A DNA stretch of 64,000 bases from Arthrobacter oryzae (GCF_030718995.1 NZ_CP132204.1:4402001-4466000); one strand, 5' to 3'; positions 51,422-59,911 are shown, counted from the first letter of the stretch. Notes: generated by a model from the sequence alone, not told the origin. A program made the numbers and translations.

Positions 51422-52966
51422 TCAGGCCGCAGCCGAGGCAGCTTGCCGGAGTCCGAGCGCCTGCCCGATGTCGTTGGGGTCCGGCGTGTCCCGGCAAGCC
51501 AGGTCCGCCAGCGTCCACGCGAGGCGCAGGACGCGGTCGTATCCGCGGGCAGTCAGGACGCCGCGTTCAAGCGAGTGGTCCAGGATGCGCGTTGTGGGTG
51601 ACGCCAGGCGCAGTGCTCCGCGAAGCACACGGCCCGGAACCTGTGAGTTGGTTTCCAGCCCCAACGGACGGAGTCGTTCCAGCTGCCGCATCCGGGCGTC
51701 ACGGACCCGGGCAGCAACGGTAGGGGTGTCTTCCTCCGCTCCGGTCCGTCCGAAGTCAGCAAGCGAAACCCGTTCCACCTGCAGTTGGATGTCCACCCTG
51801 TCCAGAAGCGGCCCGGACATCCGGGCCAGGTAGCGGCGCCTCATCATGGGAGTACATGTGCAATCCAGCCCTTTCCCCGAAGCTTTCCCGCAAGGACAGG
51901 GGTTGGCAGCGAGCACCAGTTGGAACCTTGCCGGATAGGCGGCTGTGCCGGCGGACCGGTGGATCACCAGTTCGCCGCTTTCCAGCGGTTGCCTCAGCGC
52001 ATCGAGGACCCGCCGTTCGTATTCCGGAGCCTCGTCCAGGAAGAGCACGCCACGGTGGGCCCTGGAGGCCGCGCCGGGCCGCGGCAGCCCTGAGCCGCCC
52101 CCGATGATGGCCGCGGCGGTGGCACTGTGGTGGGGATTCTCAAACGGCGGCCGGCGCAGGAGCTGCACAGAGGCGGAAGGCAGCGCACACAAGGAGTGAA
52201 TGGCCGTCACTTCCATGGCCTCGGTGTCAGCAAGGTCCGGGAGGAGTCCCGGGAGCCGCTCGGCAAGCATTGTCTTCCCGGCCCCGGGCGGACCGGACAA
52301 CAGCAGGTGGTGGGCGCCGGCGGCAGCAACCTCAAGTGCACGCCGGGCCTCCCCCTGCCCCGAAACATCGCACATATCCGGCGCCACCCCGCCCCAGGCC
52401 GCAGCATCGCCGGAGGAGTCCTCGTCTTCGGGTTCGAAGTCCAGGGCGAGCTCCTGCGGATCAGCTCCGAAGTCACAGGCGAGGCGGGCGAGGGTCCTGT
52501 ACCCGCGGACCCTCGCGCCCGGCACCAGCTCAGCCTCCGCAGCATTTGCCTGCGCCACCACAATGTCGGGGTACCCCGCTTGGACGGCGGCCATGACGGC
52601 CGGGAGTATCCCGCGCACCGGCCTGAGCCTGCCGTCCAGGCCCAGCTCGGCGATGAAGACTGTCCGCTCCGTGGAGCGGATGTCATTCGCGGCACGCAGG
52701 ACGGCCATGGTGATGGCAAGGTCGAACCCGGAACCCCGTTTTGGTAGCGAGGCCGGGATGAGGTTCGCGGTGATCTTGCGCCTGCTCAACGGGATGCCTG
52801 AGTTTTGCGCGGCGGACCGGATCCGCTCCTTGGCTTCGTTCAGTGAAGCATCCGGCAGGCCGAGGATAACGAAGGCCGGAAGGGTCTGGCCGATGTCAGC
52901 CTCGACTTCCACGATGTACCCGTTGAGTCCGACAAGCGCTACGGAATATGTCCTGCCCAGCGCCAC
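51422..52966 (-). CDS. comM: YifB/ComM family Mg-chelatase-like AAA ATPase
   Basis: The 514-aa protein has the N-terminal ChlI-like domain (LVGLNGYIVEVEADIG to NLIPASLPKRGSGFDLAIT) and an AAA+ domain with Walker A SGPPGAGKTMLAERLP (about residue 228) and Walker B GVLFLDEAPEY. A cysteine-containing insert NPCPCGKASGKGLDCTCTP follows, then the C-terminal helical domain. ComM is a hexameric helicase that aids branch migration during natural transformation. The GTG start abuts the yraN stop. Confidence 0.94.
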   Translation of the reverse strand: MALGRTYSVALVGLNGYIVEVEADIGQTLPAFVILGLPDASLNEAKERIRSAAQNSGIPLSRRKITANLIPASLPKRGSGFDLAITMAVLRAANDIRSTERTVFIAELGLDGRLRPVRGILPAVMAAVQAGYPDIVVAQANAAEAELVPGARVRGYRTLARLACDFGADPQELALDFEPEDEDSSGDAAAWGGVAPDMCDVSGQGEARRALEVAAAGAHHLLLSGPPGAGKTMLAERLPGLLPDLADTEAMEVTAIHSLCALPSASVQLLRRPPFENPHHSATAAAIIGGGSGLPRPGAASRAHRGVLFLDEAPEYERRVLDALRQPLESGELVIHRSAGTAAYPARFQLVLAANPCPCGKASGKGLDCTCTPMMRRRYLARMSGPLLDRVDIQLQVERVSLADFGRTGAEEDTPTVAARVRDARMRQLERLRPLGLETNSQVPGRVLRGALRLASPTTRILDHSLERGVLTARGYDRVLRLAWTLADLACRDTPDPNDIGQALGLRQAASAAA

Positions 52967-53323
52967 TTACCCCACCCCTTTAAGGTGCTCCACCCGCGGC
53001 TGGCCGGCGCCGTCGTCCAGCACGGCAACAACGTCGACACGGCGGAAGGGCATGCGGAGCTCGTGGTCGCGGCACCATGCCGATGCGAGCTTATGCAACC
53101 GCGCCAGCTTGGCGACGCCGACGGCTTCAAAAGGATGCCCGTAGGCCAGGGATCTACGCGTTTTCACTTCGGCGATGACGAGCGAATCGCCGTCGAGGGC
53201 CACGATGTCGATTTCACCTTCGGAACAACGCCAGTTGCGGTCCACGATCCGCATGCCCTGTGATTCAAGGTATCCGGCAGCCAGTTCTTCCCCGCGCCGG
53301 CCAAGCAAGTCTTTGGCTCTCAT
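52967..53323 (-). CDS. yraN: YraN family protein (UPF0102), nuclease-like
   Basis: The 118-aa protein has the restriction-endonuclease-like core of the UPF0102 family: GRRGEELAAGYLESQG, NWRCSEGEIDIVALDGDSLVIAEVKTRR (Glu-Asp-Glu-x-Lys active-site pattern) and RVDVVAVL. The natural role is unproven but it travels with dprA and comM. GGAGG stands 6 nt before the ATG. It is the first gene of the yraN-comM-dprA-xerC unit. Confidence 0.93.
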   Translation of the reverse strand: MRAKDLLGRRGEELAAGYLESQGMRIVDRNWRCSEGEIDIVALDGDSLVIAEVKTRRSLAYGHPFEAVGVAKLARLHKLASAWCRDHELRMPFRRVDVVAVLDDGAGQPRVEHLKGVG

Positions 53324-53829
53324 TTCTTACCTCCGCCACCAGCCTGCGCGACGGGCGGAGGCTGGCATACCGACGGAGGGCGCTATGTGGGAAACCCCGG
53401 CGAACGGCCGTTGTGGAGGAGAAGTTGCCGCGTGGCGTTAGCCGCTAGGCGCGGGTTCCGCATCTCATGCAGTGGGCGGACTGGTGCGGCCGCTCATCGT
53501 AGAAGCCGGCATGGCTGCTCCAGATGTGCCCCAGGAACCAACAGAGTATTTTCATGATGAGATCTTCTCTGATTTCAGCCGGACAGGCGGTGCCAGTAAA
53601 GATCCCGCTGCGCTCGGCTCAAGCACCGCGGGTATTTGTCTGCGGACGCGAGGCTCCTCCGCGTCGCGGCAAGCCATCGGAACAGAACTACGAATACTAC
53701 GAATCAATCCCTTACAGTAGTCTCGCGCCGTGGACGGCAGGGTGCCAGACCCCGGGCAAAAAACAGGTAGTTCAAACGGCCGATCCCGAGGTCGGACCTC
53801 CGGACCGGGTGGCAGGTCGGGTGCCTGCG
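53324..53829. other. 506-nt region without a confident gene, relatively AT-rich
   Basis: The stretch between yraN and DUF2469 lacks any reading frame with normal codon bias. A plus-strand frame of 66-82 codons (53472 or 53514 to 53720) has ordinary third-position composition unlike the neighbours. The part 53520-53720 is visibly less GC-rich than its surroundings and has a direct repeat ACTACGAAT (around 53690-53710). GAGGTC-G-GACCTC (53789-53801) is a perfect palindrome that may belong to the DUF2469 terminator. It may be a decayed gene. Confidence 0.5.
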
Positions 53830-54156
53830 TCAGTTGCCGAGGTCCACGTCCTTGGGAAGGGCCAGTTCCTCGTTACGGGGCAGTTCTTCCACGTTGACGT
53901 CTTTGAAGGTGATCACCCGCACGCTTTTAACGAACCGGGCGGAGCGGTAGACATCCCACACCCAGGCGTCCTGGAGCGTGAGGTCGAAGTAAACTTCGCC
54001 ATCGGCGCTCCGCGCCTGCAGGTCCACGTGGTTGGCAAGGTAGAAACGCCGCTCGGTCTCGACTACGTAGCTGAACAACCCGACGACGTCACGGTATTCG
54101 CGGTAGAGCTGCAGCTCCATGTCGGTTTCATAGTTCTCAAGATCCTCGGCACTCAT
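53830..54156 (-). CDS. DUF2469 family protein
   Basis: The 108-aa protein begins MSAEDLENYETDMELQLYRE and continues RDVVGLFSYVVETERRFYLAN, the DUF2469 hallmark. The rest is beta-rich (VYFDLTLQDAWVWDVYRSARFVKSVRVITFKDVNVEEL). It is conserved in Actinobacteria between rnhB and yraN and has no known function. I chose ATG 54156 over a GTG five codons upstream because the family starts here. Confidence 0.92.
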   Translation of the reverse strand: MSAEDLENYETDMELQLYREYRDVVGLFSYVVETERRFYLANHVDLQARSADGEVYFDLTLQDAWVWDVYRSARFVKSVRVITFKDVNVEELPRNEELALPKDVDLGN

Positions 54157-54210
54157 GGTTCCATCTTGCACTATTCAGCGCCGCACCGCGGCCAGGGCAG
54201 GGAACACAGG

Positions 54211-54876
54211 TCAGAGAATCTGCCAGCTGACCCGGTGGTAGGGCGTGGGCCCCGAGGCCTGGAGGGCCTCCTTGTGCGACGCCGTGCCGTAGCCCTTGTT
54301 CTCATTCCAGCCGAAGGAGGGGTACTCCTCGTGCAGCGTCCGCATCAGCCGGTCCCGTTCCACCTTGGCAAGAATGCTGGCGGCGGCCACGCTCAGGCAC
54401 TGCATATCCGCCTTGACGAGGGTGTGCACCGGCGCGTCGCAGCCCGGACCGGCCGGTGCGTCGTCGAAGAGCGATGCCTGTGCCGCCGGTGAGAGCCAGT
54501 TATGGCTCCCGTCGAGCAAGACCACGTCCGGCGTCACGCCTGCCGCCAGGATCTGGAGCCAGGCCCGCGTCCCCGCAGTCCGCAGGGCGGCGATGATGCC
54601 CATGGAGTCGATTTCGCCGGCGGAGGCGTGCCCAACCGCCGATGCCACGCTCCAGCTCCGTACCAGTGGCTCCAGCCGCTCACGGTCCGCCTCTTTCAGC
54701 AGCTTGCTGTCGCGGACGTCGTCAAGCAGCACCGGCCGGCTCAGGTCCACGACGGCGATGCCGACGGTCACGGGCCCCGCGATGGCTCCCCTGCCGACCT
54801 CGTCGATGCCGGCCAGCAGCTTGGCACCGGAACCGAGGAACCGGTGCTCGTAGTCGAGGGTTGGTGCAATGGACAT
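54211..54876 (-). CDS. rnhB: Ribonuclease HII
   Basis: The 221-aa enzyme cuts RNA in RNA-DNA hybrids, including single ribonucleotides. The active-site motif is GIDEVGRGAIAGP (Asp25, Glu26), with further acidic residues in VVLLDGSHNWLS and the KADMQCLSVAAASILAKVERDRLM helix. The ATG follows the lepB stop without a gap (TAGATG). It is the third gene of the unit with two signal peptidases. Confidence 0.95.
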   Translation of the reverse strand: MSIAPTLDYEHRFLGSGAKLLAGIDEVGRGAIAGPVTVGIAVVDLSRPVLLDDVRDSKLLKEADRERLEPLVRSWSVASAVGHASAGEIDSMGIIAALRTAGTRAWLQILAAGVTPDVVLLDGSHNWLSPAAQASLFDDAPAGPGCDAPVHTLVKADMQCLSVAAASILAKVERDRLMRTLHEEYPSFGWNENKGYGTASHKEALQASGPTPYHRVSWQIL

Positions 54877-55782
54877 CTATTTTCCAGTCGGTGCAGGTAC
54901 GTCCCGGAACACGTCCGGATAATTGCCGAGCGCTGTCAGCCGGTTGAGCGGCCAGGCGATCACGGCCGCCTTGCCCTCGATGTCCGGCATATCGATGAAG
55001 CCGCCGTTGCTGTCCTGATGCGCCCGGGAATCGGCCGAATGGTTCCGGTTGTCCCCCATGACCCAGATCTTTCCGTCCGGGACGACGACGTCGAAATTGC
55101 GGATATCGGGGATCTCGGCAGGGTTGACGTAGGTTTCGTCCACTGCCTTGCCGTTGATGGTGAGTTTGCCTCCGGCGTCGCAGCAAACCACATGGTCACC
55201 GGGGAGGCCAACCACACGCTTAACCAGGTGCTGCTCCGAGTTGTCCGGAAGGAGTCCAACGAAAGTCAGGCCGTCCTGGACCCAGGTGAACGGTCCATCC
55301 GCTTTCTCGGGCGTGGGCACCAGCCACCCCTTGGTGTCTTTGAAGACCACTACATCGCCGCGCTCGAGGGCGAAGGGCTCCGGCACGAGCAAGTTGACGA
55401 ATATCCGGTCGTTGACGTCCAGCGTGCTGACCATGGATTCGGAAGGTATATAGAACGCCCGGAACAGGAAAGTCTTAATCAGGAAGGACAGCACCACGGC
55501 GATCGCCACCACCGTGGCCACTTCCTTGATCCAGAGGTACAGCGGACCATGGGCCTTGCGGTCTCTTGCCCCTTTGGACGGGCCGGCCTTCGAATGGGCG
55601 CCCCTCGAACCGGCGGCCCGGCCGTCGGCCGGGTGAACGCCTTCCGTGGCAGTTGCGGCAGGGTCCTGGAGCCCATGGCCGCGTGCCGCGGAGTCTTCTA
55701 CCGCGGAGTCCCGTCCCGTGTGCTCGCCTCGGTCGGGGGCATGCTTGAGCGGATCAGGAGTCCGGGGGTCGCTCTCGGGCAT
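54877..55782 (-). CDS. lepB: Signal peptidase I, second copy (long N-terminal tail)
   Basis: The 301-aa enzyme cleaves signal peptides at the outer membrane face. A charged cytoplasmic tail of about 80 residues precedes one membrane segment (VATVVAIAVVLSFLIKTFLF). The catalytic serine is Ser116 in IPSESM, the lysine Lys188 in VKRVVGLPGD, and GDNRNHSADSR is the family box E. It is fused head to tail to another lepB gene with a TAGATG junction. The tail is rich in G, A, R, P and low in complexity. Confidence 0.95.
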   Translation of the reverse strand: MPESDPRTPDPLKHAPDRGEHTGRDSAVEDSAARGHGLQDPAATATEGVHPADGRAAGSRGAHSKAGPSKGARDRKAHGPLYLWIKEVATVVAIAVVLSFLIKTFLFRAFYIPSESMVSTLDVNDRIFVNLLVPEPFALERGDVVVFKDTKGWLVPTPEKADGPFTWVQDGLTFVGLLPDNSEQHLVKRVVGLPGDHVVCCDAGGKLTINGKAVDETYVNPAEIPDIRNFDVVVPDGKIWVMGDNRNHSADSRAHQDSNGGFIDMPDIEGKAAVIAWPLNRLTALGNYPDVFRDVPAPTGK

Positions 55783-56460
55783 CTACTGTCCGTCCTTAGT
55801 TGTCGTGCTGGTTTCTGCGGGCCGGGGCACGTCCGCAAATCTATCGAGTGGCCAGATGACCTGGACCGGCCTGCCGATCACCCGGTCCAGGGGCACCATG
55901 CCGCCCCCCGGTGCGCCCAGCAGGCTCCGGGAGTCGGCGGACATGGACCGATGGTCTCCAAGCAACCATATCCGTCCAGCGGGAACGATCACATTGAACT
56001 TCTGCTTGCTCGCAACGTCTCCGTTATAGAGGTATGGTTCCTCAAGCGCCTGACCGTTCACTCTGAGCCGCTGCCGCTCATCGCAGCAGGCAACATGATC
56101 GCCGGGCAACCCGATGACCCGCTTTATGTAGGTTGTATCACTGCCTGTGATACCAAGCCAGCGGCCCGCCGCCGCAGCGGCGTCCTGCAGTGGACCGTTG
56201 CCGCTGTTAAGCGGCGCGAACGTCCCGCGGCCGTCAAAGACCACCACGTCGCCGCGCCGGACGGGTTCGGACTGGAAGTCGGTCCGCGAGACCAGGATCC
56301 TGTCACCTGCCCCGAAGAGCGGCTCCATCGAGGCGGACGGAATGTAATACACATCCATCCAGAGGGCCCGGACAAGTCCGCTGATGAGAAGGGCCAGCGC
56401 CACGGCGAGGAACGCAAAACGCCAGCCCAGTTTCCTGGGCTGGCGTTCTGACTGGTCCAT
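55783..56460 (-). CDS. lepB: Signal peptidase I, first copy
   Basis: The 225-aa signal peptidase has one N-terminal membrane segment (FAFLAVALALLISGLVRALW), Ser44 in IPSASMEP, Lys113 in YIKRVIGLPGD, and GDHRSMSADSR. It lacks the long tail of its neighbour and differs widely in sequence, so the two copies are old paralogs rather than a recent duplication. They probably divide substrates. It follows rplS by 84 nt on the same strand. Confidence 0.95.
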   Translation of the reverse strand: MDQSERQPRKLGWRFAFLAVALALLISGLVRALWMDVYYIPSASMEPLFGAGDRILVSRTDFQSEPVRRGDVVVFDGRGTFAPLNSGNGPLQDAAAAAGRWLGITGSDTTYIKRVIGLPGDHVACCDERQRLRVNGQALEEPYLYNGDVASKQKFNVIVPAGRIWLLGDHRSMSADSRSLLGAPGGGMVPLDRVIGRPVQVIWPLDRFADVPRPAETSTTTKDGQ

Positions 56461-56544
56461 GATCCGTATCCTGTGGCGCTGTTGCGGAAAGCTCCGGCGC
56501 GGGCCGGATCCGGGTTCTGGACCCGCCGTGGAAGTCCGGAGGAC

Positions 56545-56904
56545 TTACTTGGCGGTGCTGAAGTCGCGCTTTTCCTTGATCTTCGCAGCCTTACCGCGCA
56601 GTGCACGCATGTAGTAAAGCTTGGCGCGGCGGACGTCACCCTTGGTGACGACCTCGATCTTGTCGATGATCGGGGAGTGCACGGGGAAGGTACGCTCCAC
56701 GCCGACACCGAAGGAGACCTTGCGGACCGTGAAGGTTTCGCGGATGCCGTCGCCCTGGCGGCCCAGGACGAAGCCCTGGAATACCTGGATACGGGAGTTC
56801 TTGCCTTCGATGATGTTCACGTGAACCTTGAGGGTGTCACCTGCGCGGAACTCCGGAACATCAGTGCGCAGCGAAGCTGCATCTACGGTATCGAGGATAT
56901 GCAT
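56545..56904 (-). CDS. rplS: 50S ribosomal protein L19
   Basis: The 119-aa protein has the L19 pattern VPEFRAGDTLKVHVNIIEGKNSRIQVFQGFVLGRQGDGIRETFTVRKVSFGVGVERTFPVHSP and ends RRAKLYYMRALRGKAAKIKEKRD. It sits at the 30S-50S interface. I chose ATG 56904 with GGAG 8 nt upstream, giving the usual MHILDTVD start. It is preceded by a long leader and followed by the lepB pair. Confidence 0.97.
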   Translation of the reverse strand: MHILDTVDAASLRTDVPEFRAGDTLKVHVNIIEGKNSRIQVFQGFVLGRQGDGIRETFTVRKVSFGVGVERTFPVHSPIIDKIEVVTKGDVRRAKLYYMRALRGKAAKIKEKRDFSTAK

Positions 56905-57159
56905 TGATCCACTCCTGGTGAACGCCACAGGTCATCCACTTTGGGTCACGGCGGCCAAGCCCGGAACACGCCCGGAAATCACCGCCGAAAGTTTCTGATC
57001 CGGCACCATCACTGATTGAGGGAACCGGGGTGCCGGGCTGTTGGTGGCGCTCCCCCTGTGGCAGGTGCGCACCCAGCAGGCACAAGGACTAATTTTGCCA
57101 CATCCGGAGGATTCCGGCTAATCCGGACCGTTCGGCGTCAGCCTCCGGACCGCCCGGCG
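56905..57159 (-). promoter_or_regulatory. Leader region of rplS
   Basis: 255 nt separate trmD from rplS. On the minus strand an AT-rich stretch near 57090-57100 looks like a promoter, then GC-rich segments that can pair (GGTGCGCACC is a palindrome). The length suggests a structured 5' leader that could allow autoregulation by L19, as seen for other ribosomal protein leaders. I cannot identify a specific RNA family. Confidence 0.4.
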
Positions 57160-57984
57160 TCAGCCTGCCGCGGGTGCGCCGTTCCCGTCCGCTTCCGGGC
57201 GGAGCCGGAGGCGGCCGTCGACGACGTCGTACCCCAGGTCCCCGAGTGCGGTGCGGTCCGCGCGGGGAAGGGTGCCGGCGTCGAAAACCTCAAGGAGGTC
57301 GGGGCGGCGTTCGGCCGTGCGGCGGTACTGCTGGTGCCGGCGCCACTGGGCAATCTTGCCGTGGTTTCCGCTCAACAGCACCGGCGGAACTTCGCGGTCG
57401 CGCCAGGTGGAGGGCTTGGTGTAGACCGGGTACTCCAGCAGGCCGTCGGAGTGTGATTCCTCCACGAGGGACTCCGGGTTGCCAACGACGCCCGGCAGGA
57501 GCCGGACGATGGCTTCCGTCATGGCCAGCACCGCCACTTCGCCGCCGTTGAGGACATAGTCGCCCAGGCTCATGGGCCGGACGGTGAAATGCTCTTCGGC
57601 CCACTCGATGACGCGTTCGTCAATGCCTTCGTAGCGGCCGCAGGCGAAGACCAGCTGATCCTCCGCGGCCAGTTCATGCGCCAGCGCCTGGGTGAAGCGC
57701 TCCCCCGCCGGGGACGGGACAATCAGTACCGGCTTGCGCGCAGGAGCGTCGCCTCCGGCCGCGGCCACCGCACCCAGCGCCTGCGCCCAGGGTTCCGCCT
57801 TCATCACCATGCCGGCTCCGCCGCCGTACGGGGTGTCGTCCACGGTGCGGTGCTTGTCGGTGGTGAACTCACGGAGGTCGTGGACGAACAGGCCCAGGAT
57901 GCCGTCCTGGCGCGCTTTCCCGATCAGGGAAAGTTCCAGGGGCGCAAGGTACTCCGGGAAGATGCTGACGACGTCGATCCTCAT
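57160..57984 (-). CDS. trmD: tRNA (guanine-37-N1)-methyltransferase
   Basis: The 274-aa SPOUT enzyme methylates G37 of tRNAs to prevent frameshifts. Motifs are MRIDVVSIFPEYL, the catalytic-region VDDTPYGGGAGMVMK, and the knotted SAM site LVFACGRYEGIDERV and SLGDYVLNGGE. HSDGLLEYPVYTKP is also typical. The ATG directly follows the rimM stop (TAGATG). Confidence 0.96.
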   Translation of the reverse strand: MRIDVVSIFPEYLAPLELSLIGKARQDGILGLFVHDLREFTTDKHRTVDDTPYGGGAGMVMKAEPWAQALGAVAAAGGDAPARKPVLIVPSPAGERFTQALAHELAAEDQLVFACGRYEGIDERVIEWAEEHFTVRPMSLGDYVLNGGEVAVLAMTEAIVRLLPGVVGNPESLVEESHSDGLLEYPVYTKPSTWRDREVPPVLLSGNHGKIAQWRRHQQYRRTAERRPDLLEVFDAGTLPRADRTALGDLGYDVVDGRLRLRPEADGNGAPAAG

Positions 57985-58515
57985 CTAGGCGTTGTCTCCG
58001 GCGTCCTCGACGTTGATGTCAAACAGGCCCGGCGGAGGGGTGACCAGGAGGTACTTTTCGCCGACGTTGACTTCAGGGACGATCTCTTCCACGAAGGGGA
58101 TCAGGATTTCCTTGCCGTCGGTCGCCTCCACCTCGATGAGGTCCTGGACCGGAAGGGTGCGGAGCCCGGTCACCTTGCCGACGACGGCGTCGCCGACGCG
58201 GACGTCGAGGCCGACCAGCTCGTGCTCGTACCAGCCCTCGTCGTCGTCCTCGTCGAGCTCTTCGGTTTCGATGAAGAGTTTGGCGCCGCGGAGGGCTTCG
58301 GCCTGGTTGCGCGTCTCCACGCCCTCAAAGCCCAGCAGCAGGATGTCCTTGTTCCAGCGGGCACTGTCCACGGTCAGCGCGCCCACAGACGCAGGCTCAA
58401 CCACAAACTCCGTGCCCGGTACGAACCTGTCCTCCGGCGCATCGGTCAGGACCTGGACGGTCACCTCGCCGCGGATGCCGTGCGGTTTGCCGATTCGTGC
58501 CACCTGAAGCTGCAT
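57985..58515 (-). CDS. rimM: Ribosome maturation factor RimM
   Basis: The 176-aa protein has the N-terminal RimM barrel (LQVARIGKPHGIRGEVTVQVLTD, NKDILLLGFEGVETRNQAEALRGAKLFI) and a PRC-like C-terminal barrel (GWYEHELVGLDV, GKEILIPFVEEIVPEVNV). It binds S19 and helps 30S assembly. I chose ATG 58515 with GAGGAACAG upstream; extending to 58578 would run into the terminator hairpin. It is coupled to trmD. Confidence 0.95.
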   Translation of the reverse strand: MQLQVARIGKPHGIRGEVTVQVLTDAPEDRFVPGTEFVVEPASVGALTVDSARWNKDILLLGFEGVETRNQAEALRGAKLFIETEELDEDDDEGWYEHELVGLDVRVGDAVVGKVTGLRTLPVQDLIEVEATDGKEILIPFVEEIVPEVNVGEKYLLVTPPPGLFDINVEDAGDNA

Positions 58516-58560
58516 CTGTTCCTCTGTTCGGGATTGTTTGGCGGAATTGCGGGGAAAACA

Positions 58561-58599
58561 GTCCGGCCCCTCCACCATTATCTGGTGAAGGGGCCGGAC
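58561..58599 (-). terminator. Terminator inside the rpsP-khpA-rimM-trmD unit
   Basis: A 17-bp stem with one mismatch (58561-58577 with 58583-58599) has a TTATC loop and is followed on the minus strand by TGTTTTCC. It ends only 46 nt before the rimM start codon and 24 nt after khpA. Confidence 0.75.
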
Positions 58600-58622
58600 C
58601 TAAGGCAGGAATTGCGGGAGCG

Positions 58623-58865
58623 TTACCGGCGGCGGTCGGTGTCGACGACGTCGACCCTGACCTGTTCGCCGCCGGCCAGCGCCGCGACAACAGTGCGCAG
58701 TGCGCGTGCAGTGCGGCCCTGACGTCCGATCACCCGTCCGAGGTCGTCCTGGTGAACGCGCACCTCGAGGGTGTCCCCGCGGCGGTTGTTCTTGGCGCTG
58801 ACCTTGACGTCCTCGGGACTGTCAACGATCCCGCGGACAAGGTGTTCGAGCGCTTCTGCCAGCAA
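58623..58865 (-). CDS. khpA: KH-domain RNA-binding protein KhpA
   Basis: The 80-aa single KH domain carries the GRxGR RNA-binding loop as GRVIGRQGRTARALRT. KhpA family proteins bind RNA widely and often act with KhpB. The start is TTG 58865, with the rpsP stop 1 nt before it (58867-58869). Placement after rpsP is usual in Actinobacteria and Firmicutes. Confidence 0.93.
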   Translation of the reverse strand: MLAEALEHLVRGIVDSPEDVKVSAKNNRRGDTLEVRVHQDDLGRVIGRQGRTARALRTVVAALAGGEQVRVDVVDTDRRR

Positions 58866-58866
58866 T

Positions 58867-59289
58867 TTACTCAGCCTCGGTGGTCTCTGCTTCAGCTTCG
58901 GTGGAAGCTTCGGCCGCCTCGTCCTTCTTGGCCTTCTTGGTGATGGCTTCCGGGATGATCACAGAACCCTTTTCCGGGGTAACGAAGGCTTCCTTCGGAG
59001 CTTTGGTCTTCAGGGTGCCTTCCTGGCCCGGCAGGCCCTTGAACTTCTGCCAGTCACCGGTGATCTTGAGGATCGCGGCAACCTGCTCGGACGGCTGTGC
59101 GCCGACGCCGAGCCAGTACTGGGCACGGTCCGTGTCGACCTCGATGTACGAGGGCTCTTCGGTGGGGTGGTACTTGCCGATCTCTTCGATCGCACGGCCG
59201 TCACGCTTCGAGCGTGCGTCCATGACAACGATGCGGTAGTACGGTGCGCGCATCTTACCGAAGCGCTTAAGGCGAATCTTTACGGCCAC
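58867..59289 (-). CDS. rpsP: 30S ribosomal protein S16
   Basis: The 140-aa protein has KIRLKRFGKMRAPYYRIVVMDARSKRDGRAIEEIGKYHPTEEP, the S16 core, and a roughly 60-residue acidic/alanine-rich C-terminal extension (KKAKKDEAAEASTEAEAETTEAE), common in Actinobacteria. I chose GTG 59289, giving the usual (M)AVKIRLKRFG start, with AGGAG about 11 nt before it. A promoter is visible at 59352-59379. Confidence 0.95.
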   Translation of the reverse strand: MAVKIRLKRFGKMRAPYYRIVVMDARSKRDGRAIEEIGKYHPTEEPSYIEVDTDRAQYWLGVGAQPSEQVAAILKITGDWQKFKGLPGQEGTLKTKAPKEAFVTPEKGSVIIPEAITKKAKKDEAAEASTEAEAETTEAE

Positions 59290-59351
59290 TTTTGTGGTCA
59301 CTCCTGTTTCTGGAACGAGTTCGAACCCGGCGTTCTGCACCCGTGGGGCGG

Positions 59352-59379
59352 GCCATACTTGGGGGTTCTAAAAGGACAA
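59352..59379 (-). promoter_or_regulatory. Promoter of rpsP
   Basis: On the minus strand TTGTCC (59379-59374) and TATGGC (59357-59352) are 16 nt apart, about 60 nt upstream of the rpsP start. Confidence 0.45.
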
Positions 59380-59473
59380 GATCCGGACGCGGAGAGAGGG
59401 GCCACGCAGATCGAGTACCTGTTCATTGTGCCAGATCAGCGCCCGGATTTCGACTTGACACACGCCGGCCCGG

Positions 59474-59911
59474 TCAGGAGGACCAGACGTACAGGCCCGT
59501 CCGGTCGCCCGGGTCCACGCTGCCGGCCATCCGGGCAAGCCGCTGGACATACCCGAGGGCCTCTTCGGAGCCAAAAGGCATGTCCTCCTCGGCCGCCCAC
59601 CTGGCCGCCACGTCCTCCAGGACGTTGCCTTCGCCTTCGGTCTCATAGCTCAGGAGTTCCGCGAGCGCCCGCACCATGGCCGCGGGCACACCCAGGAGCG
59701 AATCGCTCGCCACATCCACCATGGCCAGTTCGTAATCCGCGCCGGATGCGTGCACCGCCGCTCCCACCAGGTCGCCCAGCTGCTCGATCTCGAAATCGCT
59801 GATGTCCGGAATCCGCAGGGCGTCCGGGGCCGCAGGCCCGCCGCCGTCGAGGGCACCCGCGCGCTTGAGTGCCTCATCGTGCGTGGCAACAAAGATTTCG
59901 GTGAAACCCAT
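59474..59911 (-). CDS. Hypothetical protein
   Basis: The 145-aa acidic protein begins MGFTEIFVATHDEALKRAGAL and ends VDPGDRTGLYVWSS. It is mixed alpha/beta with no cysteine, no membrane segment and normal codon bias for the genome, so it is a genuine gene. GAGGAC precedes ATG 59911 by 7-8 nt; ATG 59926 is less likely. I recognise no family. It stands alone upstream of rpsP on the same strand. Confidence 0.75.
   Translation of the reverse strand: MGFTEIFVATHDEALKRAGALDGGGPAAPDALRIPDISDFEIEQLGDLVGAAVHASGADYELAMVDVASDSLLGVPAAMVRALAELLSYETEGEGNVLEDVAARWAAEEDMPFGSEEALGYVQRLARMAGSVDPGDRTGLYVWSS

Noticed and set aside
54502..56451. A 649-codon plus-strand frame across the tandem signal peptidase genes
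   Set aside because: Both minus-strand genes have intact active sites and coupled starts; this frame has no domain or ribosome site.
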